A stretch of 25,202 nucleotides of DNA from a virus. The notes below the pieces were generated by a model. It ran no database searches. It was not told where the DNA came from and saw nothing but the letters and a program-made list of their open reading frames with translations. The DNA lies in IMG/VR virus record IMGVR_UViG_3300046003_002228, positions 1 to 25,202 of that record, one strand, 5' to 3'. The number at the start of each line of letters is the position of its first letter. Within the stretch, counting starts at the first letter, position 1. Shown one piece after another: positions 9,301 to 16,024 of this stretch. A program made the position numbers and the translations under genes.

Positions 9301-10644
9301 ATGTCATACCTTGACAAAGTAATCGAGCGCCGTGATGCAGTTAAAACAGAAATGGACGCAGTTCTTGAGGCAGTTGCCGCAGAGAACCGTACAGATCTAA
9401 CTGCAGAGGAGACCGAGAAGGTTGACGCTCTTGTAGAAGAGTCACGTTCACTCGATACAAAAATCGAAAAACTAAAGACACAAGCTGATGCAGACGCTAA
9501 GGCTGCAGAAGTACGTGCAGCAGTTGCACCAGTTGCAACTCCAGCAGGTGGCACACGCGTCATCTCTGAACCTCGCACTTATTCAGTAAACTCTGATGCT
9601 TCATTCGTAAAAGATGCATATAACGCATCATTTAAGAATGATTTCAGTGCAAACGAGCGTCTTGCTCGTCACATGAAAGAAGAAGCAATTGAGCGTCGCG
9701 ATGTTGGAACAGCTGCGTTTGAAGGTTTGGTTGTACCACAATACCTTACAGATCTAGCTGCACCACTTGCACGTGCTGGTCGTCCATTTTTGGATGCTGC
9801 AACAAACAAGCACGTACTACCTGCAAGCGGAATGACATTAAACATCAGCCGCATGACAACAGGTACATCAACTGCAGTTCAAGCAACAGAAAACTCTGCT
9901 GTTTCAGAAACTGATGCTGATGATACACTACTCACTATTAACGTGCGTACAATTGCAGGACAGCAAGACATATCTCGCCAAGCAATCGAGCGCGGTACAG
10001 GAATTGATACATTTATTCTTGCAGACCTAATTCGTTCATGGCACACAACACTTGACAATCAATGCATCAATGGTGCTGGTACATCTGGCACAATTCTTGG
10101 TCTTGATGGTTCAGGTGGAAATGCAATCACTTATACATCAACAGCTCCTACAGTTCAACTTCTGTATCCAAAGCTTGCTGATGCAGTACAGCAAATCCAA
10201 ACAAACGCGTTTCAGAATCCAACACATTGGGTCATGCACCCACGCCGCCTAGCTTATCTATTAGCTGCAGTTGATTCACAAAACCGTCCTTTGGTAGTTC
10301 CAAACGCAAGCGGACCAGTAAACACAATGGCAGCAGGCGCAGGAGCTTCATCATACGGTAACTCAGGTTACTCATTGATGGGTCTACCAATTGTTACTGA
10401 TGCAAGCGTTGGAACAACTTTCGGCGCAGCAACAAATCAGGACAAAATCTATTGCGTTGCAGCACCTGAAATGCACCTTTGGGAGCAGACAGGATCACCA
10501 TTTGCGCTTAACTTTGATGCAACTGGTGCAAGCACATTGACAATTAAGTCTGTTGTCTATGGCTATGCAGCGTTTTCAGCAGGTCGTTACCCTCTAGCTG
10601 CCTCGATTATCTCAGGCACAGGTTTGGTAGCACCAACATTCTAA
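9301..10644 (+). CDS. Major capsid protein, HK97 fold (447 aa)
   Basis: Residues 1 to about 75 are a charged helical, coiled-coil delta domain (MSYLDKVIERRDAVKTEMDA onward) that acts as internal scaffold and is normally removed by the protease encoded just upstream. The mature shell domain follows, with VGTAAFEGLVVPQYLTDLAA, a central QDISRQAIERG, GTSGTILGL, HWVMHPRRLAYLLAA and LMGLPIVTDASV, all standard HK97-capsid landmarks. Length, order after portal and protease, and strong ribosome site TAAGGAG agree. The cleavage point is probably between residues 80 and 115 but cannot be fixed from sequence alone. Confidence 0.95.
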   Translation: MSYLDKVIERRDAVKTEMDAVLEAVAAENRTDLTAEETEKVDALVEESRSLDTKIEKLKTQADADAKAAEVRAAVAPVATPAGGTRVISEPRTYSVNSDASFVKDAYNASFKNDFSANERLARHMKEEAIERRDVGTAAFEGLVVPQYLTDLAAPLARAGRPFLDAATNKHVLPASGMTLNISRMTTGTSTAVQATENSAVSETDADDTLLTINVRTIAGQQDISRQAIERGTGIDTFILADLIRSWHTTLDNQCINGAGTSGTILGLDGSGGNAITYTSTAPTVQLLYPKLADAVQQIQTNAFQNPTHWVMHPRRLAYLLAAVDSQNRPLVVPNASGPVNTMAAGAGASSYGNSGYSLMGLPIVTDASVGTTFGAATNQDKIYCVAAPEMHLWEQTGSPFALNFDATGASTLTIKSVVYGYAAFSAGRYPLAASIISGTGLVAPTF

Positions 10645-10662
10645 GCAAAGCTTAGAACAATA

Positions 10663-10718
10663 GTGTAGAGCCGGTAAGACTCCCCCGACTTATCGGCTCT
10701 ACACCTTTAAACGGGGGA
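10663..10718 (+). promoter_or_regulatory. Strong hairpin after capsid gene with loop complementary to next ribosome site
   Basis: The arms GTGTAGAGCCGGTAAG (10663-10678) and CTTATCGGCTCTACAC (10689-10704) pair over 16 bp with one G-U, closing a 10-nt loop. The loop contains TCCCCCG (10681-10687), the exact complement of CGGGGGA (10712-10718), the Shine-Dalgarno region of the following gene. Only three T residues follow the stem, so this is not a textbook intrinsic terminator. It could limit read-through from the capsid gene, protect the capsid mRNA 3' end, or hide the downstream ribosome site. Confidence 0.7.
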
Positions 10719-10722
10719 AAGC

Positions 10723-11418
10723 ATGAAATCAGCACATACAGTTTCAATTGGAGCATGTGATCCAGGTACAGTTAATGCTGCTTGGGCGTATACAATGCTG
10801 CAACTTGCACAAGCAAGAAGTTCAAGATTAGGTCCATTTATAAGAATCGAAGGATCTGGTTTATTAAGTAAATTACGTAATCGTGTAGTTGCAACCTTTT
10901 TAGATCATACAAAATCTGATTGGTTGTTAATGATAGATACCGATGAGCAGTTAAGTGTCCAAGCATTTGATAAGTTAATTGAAACTGCTCATGATAAAGA
11001 TAGACCAGTTGTAGCAGGACTTTATTTTGCAGCTTGGGACGCAAATGAAAACCTATATCCTGTTCCTGTTCCATTGATTTTTAATGATACTAATAAAGGC
11101 TTTGCGCCTATAAATGACTACAAACGTAATGCGGTTTTTGAGATTGATGCTGCCGGTACTGGTTGCATATTAGTCCATCGTAGTGTACTTGAGAAAATGC
11201 GCGAAACAGCAGATCCAAACCAAGGCACGAACTGGTGTTGGTTTTGGGATGGACCTATAAATGGTGAATGGATAAGTGAAGACTTACTATTCTGCCGTAA
11301 AATCAAGCATTTAGGTTTCCCTATTTATGCCAATACAGGTGCCATATTGCCGCATCAGAAAAGATACTGGTTACATGAAGGCCATCATACTGAACGGCAA
11401 AGTAATGAAAATATTTAA
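10723..11418 (+). CDS. Second GT-A type glycosyltransferase (231 aa)
   Basis: The N-terminus MKSAHTVSIGACDPGTVNAA leads into a GT-A core. LLMIDTDEQLSV (about residues 67-78) carries the DxD metal site; VVAGLYFAAW, AAGTGCILVHRSVLEKM and SEDLLFCRKIKHLGFPIYAN follow, the last being the acidic catalytic-loop region typical of phage and viral GT2-like enzymes that end with a His-rich tail (GHHTERQ). It lacks the helical extension of the gene at 5867, so the two are different enzymes rather than a recent duplication. Ribosome site is CGGGGGA, adjacent to the hairpin described above. It likely glycosylates capsid or tail proteins; the acceptor is unknown. Confidence 0.8.
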   Translation: MKSAHTVSIGACDPGTVNAAWAYTMLQLAQARSSRLGPFIRIEGSGLLSKLRNRVVATFLDHTKSDWLLMIDTDEQLSVQAFDKLIETAHDKDRPVVAGLYFAAWDANENLYPVPVPLIFNDTNKGFAPINDYKRNAVFEIDAAGTGCILVHRSVLEKMRETADPNQGTNWCWFWDGPINGEWISEDLLFCRKIKHLGFPIYANTGAILPHQKRYWLHEGHHTERQSNENI

Positions 11419-11563
11419 GAAAAAACAAACAGCAACAGCTTTGCCCGATTTAGAACGAGCAATGCAGCCTAAATTAGAGAAAAGGATAACGCATGGCACT
11501 AACAAACGCCTATTGCACCCTATCGGATGTAAAGAATGCTCTTGCAATCGAAGACATCAATGA
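11405..11563 (+). CDS. Possible small ORF between glycosyltransferase and connector genes (52 aa)
   Basis: An ATG at 11405 overlaps the end of the glycosyltransferase by 14 nt and would give MKIFKKKQTATALPDLERAM and on to a Cys-containing tail. It fills the 74-nt gap before the connector gene but then overlaps that gene by 71 nt in another frame, which is unusual here. The first half has a plausible basic composition; the overlapping part may be meaningless. Equally, 11419-11492 may simply be untranslated. I see no family. Confidence 0.2.
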   Translation: MKIFKKKQTATALPDLERAMQPKLEKRITHGTNKRLLHPIGCKECSCNRRHQ

Positions 11564-12101
11564 TGATCTAGCTATAGAAGCTGCAATTGTTTCTGCTTGT
11601 AGAATGATTGATGATTATACAGGTAGATTTTTTTACAAAGATGGAACTTCTGCGGCTCCTGTGATTCGTTATTACACGCCAAATGACTGGTGGATCTGTA
11701 ATACAGATGATATTGTTTCTATTAGTGAAATTGCAACAGATGATAATTTTAACCGTAGTTATACAACTGTTTGGTCTGCAACAGATTATATGGTGGAGCC
11801 AATAAATAATCCACGTAGAGGTTGGCCATTTACTCGCATCTTAGCCGTAGATCGTTATCTTTTTCCTCGTTTATATCCGCAAACTGTACGTATTACAGGA
11901 GTATGGGGATGGTCTGCTGTACCCGCAGAAATCAATTTAGCTGCTCGTCTACAAGCTTCTAGACTGTTTATTAGAAAACAATCTCCATTTGGAGTTGCCG
12001 GTTCTGTTGATATGGGAACTGTAAGACTAACTTCTAGATTAGATCCTGATGTTGAAGCGTTAATTCGTCCACTTAAAAAGTTGAGTGGAGTTGCATACTA
12101 A
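11493..12101 (+). CDS. Head-tail connector (adaptor), gp6/gp15-like (202 aa)
   Basis: The start MALTNAYCTLSDVKNAL and the following helix-rich region (AIEAAIVSACRMIDDYTGRFFY) match the adaptor proteins that form the ring under the portal in HK97- and SPP1-type phages. A central beta insert carries YTPNDWWICNTDDIVSISEI, and WGWSAVPAEINLAARLQASRLFIRKQSP near the C-terminus is the typical final helical pair. Ribosome site is AAAGGA at about 11480. The TAATG overlap with the next gene couples it to the tail-terminator-like gene, the expected order. Confidence 0.85.
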   Translation: MALTNAYCTLSDVKNALAIEDINDDLAIEAAIVSACRMIDDYTGRFFYKDGTSAAPVIRYYTPNDWWICNTDDIVSISEIATDDNFNRSYTTVWSATDYMVEPINNPRRGWPFTRILAVDRYLFPRLYPQTVRITGVWGWSAVPAEINLAARLQASRLFIRKQSPFGVAGSVDMGTVRLTSRLDPDVEALIRPLKKLSGVAY

Positions 12102-12508
12102 TGCTACCAAGCAAAGTCCGCGAAGGATTAAAAAACAATTTACAAGAAATAGATGGACTTAGAGTTTATGATTTAGTCCCTGATGTAATTGTTCCACCAT
12201 GTGCAATAATTGGTCAATTAGATCTTACATTCGATCTTAACAATGCTCGCGGTTTAGATCAAGCAAATGTAGATGTAATGGTTATTGTCCAGAGATTCTC
12301 TGAAAGAACAGGCCAAGACAAGCTCGATAAATATCTTTCTGGTTCAGGAGATTATTCAATAAAAGCAGCAATTGAATCAGATCGTACTCTCGGTGGAGAA
12401 GTCGATACGCTTAGAGTTACTGCGGCTCAATCAGGAGTTTATCAAGCTGCTGATGTTGAATATTTATCATACCGATACCAAGTAACCATATATGGAGATG
12501 GAGCATAA
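12101..12508 (+). CDS. Tail terminator / tail completion-like protein (135 aa)
   Basis: The protein starts MLPSKVREGLKNNLQEIDGLRVYD and contains VPPCAIIGQLDLTFDLN, VDVMVIVQRFSERTGQDKL, a small loop YLSGSGDYSIKAAIESDRTL, and a C-terminal strand pair ending YRYQVTIYG. This layout is that of the small alpha/beta ring proteins that cap siphovirus tails or join head and tail. It follows the connector and precedes the tail tube genes, as expected. I cannot distinguish a true tail terminator from a head-completion protein. Overlaps both neighbours by one base. Confidence 0.65.
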   Translation: MLPSKVREGLKNNLQEIDGLRVYDLVPDVIVPPCAIIGQLDLTFDLNNARGLDQANVDVMVIVQRFSERTGQDKLDKYLSGSGDYSIKAAIESDRTLGGEVDTLRVTAAQSGVYQAADVEYLSYRYQVTIYGDGA

Positions 12509-12684
12509 TGTCATATACAATAAAATCCGATAATTTTGTATTCGGAGACAAGAAAAAAGGTGACCAAGTCACTGAAAAAGAATTGCTTGATGCAGGTTGC
12601 AACCCAGAAGCGCTAGTTAAGGGTGAACATCTATCAAGTAATATACCAACCAAACCAGCAATAGAAAAAGGAGCGGACGAATAA
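12508..12684 (+). CDS. Small hypothetical protein before tail tube genes (58 aa)
   Basis: The ORF starts MSYTIKSDNFVFGDKKKGDQ and ends with a Lys/Glu-rich tail (KPAIEKGADE). TAATG overlaps at both ends (12506-12510 and 12682-12686) embed it firmly in the head-tail operon, which is the best argument that it is real. The segment VTEKELLDAGCNPEALVKGEHL looks like a short helix-turn-helix fold, and small proteins with similar motifs occur beside tail genes in other actinophages. Function unknown. Confidence 0.65.
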   Translation: MSYTIKSDNFVFGDKKKGDQVTEKELLDAGCNPEALVKGEHLSSNIPTKPAIEKGADE

Positions 12685-13091
12685 TGGCCCGTTTAGTTCT
12701 TACCAACGCATATATCACTATAAATGCAGTCAATCTTTCTGACCACATTGCAAGTGTTACTTTAACAACAAATGACGATGTTGTAGAAACAACTGCATTT
12801 GGTTCAACCGCACGTACACGTATTGGTGGACTTGGTGATAATTCAGTAGCAATTGAATTCCATCAGGATTATGCAACAAGCAATGTTGAAGCAACAATTT
12901 ATCCACTACTTGGAGCTACAACAGCAGTTGTAGTTAAGCCAAATGGTGCGACAACAGCAGCTGATAATCCATCTTATACATTCACGGCTTTAGTTTCAGA
13001 GTGGACTCCATTAAATGGAGCAGTTGGAGAATTAGCAACTGCATCTGTAACCTGGCCAATTAGCGGCGAAGTAACTAAGGCGGTTTCATAA
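12684..13091 (+). CDS. Tail tube protein, copy 1 (135 aa)
   Basis: The product is a compact beta-rich protein starting MARLVLTNAYITINAVNL with DVVETTAFGSTARTRIGGL, VAIEFHQDY and a C-terminal FTALVSEWTPLNGAVGELAT. The VETTAFG/tR motif plus the W-P-L-N-G and VTWPISG ending is typical of short actinophage tail tube subunits whose hexamer rings stack around the tape measure. The next gene is a close paralogue. Expression is coupled with both neighbours by TAATG overlaps. Confidence 0.82.
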   Translation: MARLVLTNAYITINAVNLSDHIASVTLTTNDDVVETTAFGSTARTRIGGLGDNSVAIEFHQDYATSNVEATIYPLLGATTAVVVKPNGATTAADNPSYTFTALVSEWTPLNGAVGELATASVTWPISGEVTKAVS

Positions 13092-13480
13092 TGGCACGTA
13101 TTGTATTAACTAACGTAGCAGTTACTTTCGGAACAACAGATATTTCATCTTATGTTACTTCTGTGACATTAGGATCTACTTATGATGTTGTAGAAACCAC
13201 AGCTTTTGGCAATACCGCACGCACACGTGTGGCTGGACTTGCTGATAACAGCGTTGCTCTTGAGTTTAATCAAGACTACGCTGCAAGCGCATTAGAAGCA
13301 ACAATCTACCCAACACTTGGTACTGGAGTCTCAATGACTGTGCGCCCGGTTGCTGGTACATCACCTGCATATAGTTTTACAGCTTTAGTTTCAGAATGGA
13401 CACCACTAAATGGTGCCGTTGGTGAACTTGCAACTGCATCAGTAACTTGGCCAATCAGTGGTACAATCACCAAATCTTAA
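13091..13480 (+). CDS. Tail tube protein, copy 2 (129 aa)
   Basis: This is a tandem paralogue of the preceding gene: the last block (FTALVSEWTPLNGAVGELAT followed by ASVTWPISG) is identical in both, and YDVVETTAFGNTARTR differs little from its counterpart. The first 30 residues and the central loop (TGVSMTVRPVAGTSPAYS) are more divergent. One copy may form the tube and the other a specialised ring at one end or a decoration, or both may mix. Which is the major subunit cannot be read from sequence. Confidence 0.82.
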   Translation: MARIVLTNVAVTFGTTDISSYVTSVTLGSTYDVVETTAFGNTARTRVAGLADNSVALEFNQDYAASALEATIYPTLGTGVSMTVRPVAGTSPAYSFTALVSEWTPLNGAVGELATASVTWPISGTITKS

Positions 13481-13498
13481 TCTAACAAGGGGGAAATC

Positions 13499-13777
13499 AT
13501 GGACGGTCTTGGAATCAAAGTAAAAACAACAGATGGTAATCAGATAACTTACAAACTAACTCCTCGTGTCATAGTTGCATTCGAGCAACAATATGGCAAG
13601 GGAATGCCTAAACTGCTTGGTGAAGAACAAAAAGTCGAGCATATTTATTGGTTAGCATGGAAGTGTATGCAATCTAACGGAGTTATTGTAAAACCATTTG
13701 GTCCAGAATTCTTAGATACAATTGTATCGGCTGAATTGGACTCAGATGATTCTTTCGGATCCACCGAGACAGCTTAA
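13499..13777 (+). CDS. Tail assembly chaperone, short (gpG-like) form (92 aa)
   Basis: The protein sits between tail tube and tape measure, where siphoviruses encode the chaperone that coats the tape measure protein. It starts MDGLGIKVKTTDGNQITYKL and contains TPRVIVAFEQQYGKGMPKL and HIYWLAWKCMQSNG, matching the small helical G-type chaperones of actinophages. It ends with an acidic SDDSFGSTETA. Ribosome site is AAGGGGG at 13487-13493. Termination at 13775-13777 occurs inside a stem-loop; a -1 shift just before gives the longer form. Confidence 0.82.
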   Translation: MDGLGIKVKTTDGNQITYKLTPRVIVAFEQQYGKGMPKLLGEEQKVEHIYWLAWKCMQSNGVIVKPFGPEFLDTIVSAELDSDDSFGSTETA

Positions 13778-13899
13778 CGTATAACGTAGCAGCTATCTCG
13801 GTGGAAACTGGTATTTCACCAATAGATCTAATAGATGCGCCTGAAGGCATACTTGAGGCTATTACTATTTATCTTAAAGAGCGAGCAAAAGGTAAATAA
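13499..13899 (+). CDS. Tail assembly chaperone, -1 frameshift (gpGT-like) form (about 133 aa)
   Basis: The long form is read as join(13499..13756, 13756..13899) if the shift happens at TTC 13754-13756. The -1 frame is open from 13750 to the TAA at 13897-13899, lacks its own good start, and encodes RDSLTYNVAAISVETGISPI and IDAPEGILEAITIYLKERAK, which looks like the T domain of G/GT chaperones. In known phages a small share of ribosomes shift to make the fusion, and the G:GT ratio matters for tail assembly. Only Phe-tRNA re-pairing from TTC to TTT keeps cognate pairing near here. The exact slip site is inferred. Confidence 0.75.
13753..13804 (+). promoter_or_regulatory. Programmed -1 frameshift signal with downstream stem-loop
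   Basis: The slip candidate is TTTC at 13753-13756, followed by a 4-nt spacer GGAT and then a long stem-loop. The outer stem pairs CCACCGAGA (13761-13769) with TCTCGGTGG (13796-13804), 9 perfect bp. Beyond a C/A mismatch, AGCT pairs with AGCT (13771-13774 / 13791-13794) and an inner ACGT/ACGT pair caps the structure. The zero-frame stop lies inside the stem. This placement matches stimulatory structures of bacterial frameshift sites. It is not a classic X XXY YYZ heptamer, so efficiency may be low. Confidence 0.7.
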
Positions 13900-14457
13900 G
13901 TGGAAGACGATACAAGAATCATTTTGACCGGTATAGAACCAACTATTAAAGCTCTGAAAGAGTTTGATAAAAAAGCTGTCGCTAAGTTTAACAAAATAGT
14001 CAATACTGAATTAAATAATGCTGAAGGTGCTGCTCATCGTTTAGTAGATAGCATTCAGAGTAGAACAACCAATACTCCAATGCGTAATTGGAGACCAACA
14101 GCAGCTGTAAGTGGACGAACTTGGGGTGGTTCTGGTTGGCCTGCTTGGGATCAGTCAACAATTAAAGCAGGAATTACTGTTTCTAAAGCACAAAGACGTA
14201 CTCGTAAAGATTACACAACAAGTGCTGGTGCTTTGTTAAATACATCTGATGCTGGTAAAGTATTTGAACTTTCAGGACGTAATAAAAAAAGTGGATCGTT
14301 TATTGAAAGACTTAATTGGTTTGGTAAAGCTTCTCGTCTTGTCTGGAAAGTTGTAGATAAAGAAAGACCACGTATTGAAAAAGTAGTAGCAAAAGCTTTA
14401 GAAGACGCAAAACGTGAATTACAAACTCATCTTGATTCAGCGGGAAAGGTAAAATAA
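13900..14457 (+). CDS. HK97 gp10-like minor tail / tail completion protein (185 aa)
   Basis: Translation starts with GTG at 13900 immediately after the chaperone frameshift ORF stop. The N-terminal helical part (TGIEPTIKALKEFDKKAVAK, then NAEGAAHRLVDSIQSR) and the C-terminal basic helix (RIEKVVAKALEDAKRELQTH) with a central Trp-rich beta region (NWRPTAAVSGRTWGGSGWPAW) resemble HK97 gp10 family proteins. Those usually lie before the tail tube gene; here the gene comes after the chaperone, so the role could differ. One base separates it from the tape measure gene. Confidence 0.5.
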   Translation: MEDDTRIILTGIEPTIKALKEFDKKAVAKFNKIVNTELNNAEGAAHRLVDSIQSRTTNTPMRNWRPTAAVSGRTWGGSGWPAWDQSTIKAGITVSKAQRRTRKDYTTSAGALLNTSDAGKVFELSGRNKKSGSFIERLNWFGKASRLVWKVVDKERPRIEKVVAKALEDAKRELQTHLDSAGKVK

Positions 14458-14458
14458 C

Positions 14459-16024
14459 ATGGCAGTTGGTGCGGTAGTTGCCCGTATTCTTACCCAATAC
14501 TCTGATAAAGGCACAAAATCAGCAATAAAAGATATTGGCAAGATGGAAAAAAAGTTTAACGACTTTGCCAACAAGACCGCAAAAGTTTTTGGTGTAGCCA
14601 CTTTAGCCGCAGCAGCATTTGCAGCAAAAATTGGAAAAGACGCTGTCCGTGGTGCAATGGAAGATCAAAAGCAACAGACAGCACTAGCAACAGCTTTACG
14701 TAATGTTACCGGAGCAACTGATGGTGCAATTGCTGCAACTCAATTATACTTAGACAAACTTGAGTTAATGGTTGGCGTTGATAATAAAGAATTGATTCCA
14801 TCTCTTCAGATTTTAACTCAAGCTACTAGAGATGTAACACAAGCGCAAACACTTCAAGCATTAGCTTTAGATGTTTCTGCTGCGACTGGCAAGGACTTAC
14901 AAGCAGTTTCTATTGCACTTGCAAAAGCTGTTGGTGGAAATGTTACAGCTTTAACTCGACTGGGTGTTCCACTTGATGCAGATGCAGTTAAAGCCAAAGA
15001 CTTGACCGCTATTCTGAAATCACTTGGTGATACTTTTGGTGGTCAAGCAAATGAAAGAGCTAAAACTTTTGAGTTCCAGTTAGTCCGATTGCAACTTGCA
15101 TTTAATCAGATTTTAGATCAAATTGGTTATGCACTAATTCCTTTCTTAGAAAAACTAGCTGGCGTTATTAGAGATAAAGTACTTCCGGCACTTTCTGCTT
15201 GGATTGAACAAAATGGTGCAAAACTTGCTGGAGCCTTTAAGACGGCAATTGCCTACGGTGTTGCTTTCTTCCAACTTACTTTTGATCTTTTTAGTTTTGT
15301 AGCACGTAATGCAAAAGTATTTGCAACTCTAGGCGCAATAATTGTTGCTGCTTTTTTTGGTGGCAAAGTTGCAGCTGCTACAACTGCTCTTATCGGTGGT
15401 ATTAAAGCAATTATTACTGTCATGAAAGCTTTACGTACAGTCTCTCTAGCATCTGCTGCCGCTACTGCTCTTGCTACAGGTGGAGTTTCGGCAGCCGCTG
15501 GTGCCGCAGCATTTGGTGTTGCTTTAGTTGGTATGGGTCTTGCTGCAAAGAAGTTTAATAGCGATTCTGATAAAGCAACAGATGCACTTGGTAAGTTTGG
15601 CGTAGATCTTAAAGGTCTTAGTGTTGAAGCAGATGATTACACTAAGGGTCTAGATAAAATTACATCAGCAACAAATAAAGTAACTGCAGCAACTAAAGGC
15701 GAAGTACAAGCAACTGAATTGTTACTTAAACTACGCAATAAATTCGGATTAAAAGGACTTAAAGAAACTGATCCAATTACTCTTGAAGCAATTAGGAAAA
15801 ATCAAATTAAGCAAGCAAAACTTGGTATTTCCAGTCCAACGATCTCATTGCTAGCATCTGCTGGACATGGAAACATTGCTAAAAATACAACAATGAACGG
15901 TGGAAACATCACGGTAAACGTGGCCGGTTCTGTTGTTTCACAAGGTGATCTTGTAAATGGTATTAAGAATGGTCTTGCAACTCTTATGCGCCGACGTGGT
16001 GGCAGTCAGTTTGCGGTGCTATAA
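14459..16024 (+). CDS. Tape measure protein (521 aa)
   Basis: The product follows the chaperone and is long, helical and Ala-rich. The N-terminal region (IKDIGKMEKKFNDFANKTAK) is an amphipathic helix, followed by a conserved-looking domain with ALRNVTGATDGAIAATQLYL and AATGKDLQAVSIALAKAVGG, a motif pattern typical of short phage tape measures. Two hydrophobic segments lie at about 285-320 and 325-365 (LGAIIVAAFFGG; VSAAAGAAAFGVALVGMGLA), expected for a protein that inserts into the host membrane. The C-terminus has a small beta piece (ITVNVAGSVVSQGDLV). At about 0.15 nm per residue, tail length would be near 78 nm. Predicted antisense ORFs are shadows. Confidence 0.87.
   Translation: MAVGAVVARILTQYSDKGTKSAIKDIGKMEKKFNDFANKTAKVFGVATLAAAAFAAKIGKDAVRGAMEDQKQQTALATALRNVTGATDGAIAATQLYLDKLELMVGVDNKELIPSLQILTQATRDVTQAQTLQALALDVSAATGKDLQAVSIALAKAVGGNVTALTRLGVPLDADAVKAKDLTAILKSLGDTFGGQANERAKTFEFQLVRLQLAFNQILDQIGYALIPFLEKLAGVIRDKVLPALSAWIEQNGAKLAGAFKTAIAYGVAFFQLTFDLFSFVARNAKVFATLGAIIVAAFFGGKVAAATTALIGGIKAIITVMKALRTVSLASAAATALATGGVSAAAGAAAFGVALVGMGLAAKKFNSDSDKATDALGKFGVDLKGLSVEADDYTKGLDKITSATNKVTAATKGEVQATELLLKLRNKFGLKGLKETDPITLEAIRKNQIKQAKLGISSPTISLLASAGHGNIAKNTTMNGGNITVNVAGSVVSQGDLVNGIKNGLATLMRRRGGSQFAVL

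Noticed and set aside
9901-9930. CTGATGA motif within the capsid gene as a second hammerhead
   Set aside because: No GAA core with matching stem II, and no stem I or III around it; the codons simply encode Asp-Ala-Asp-Asp.
10663-10704. Hairpin after the capsid gene as an ordinary intrinsic terminator
   Set aside because: The stem is strong, but only three T residues follow before AAA, so the U-tract is missing; kept as a regulatory hairpin instead.
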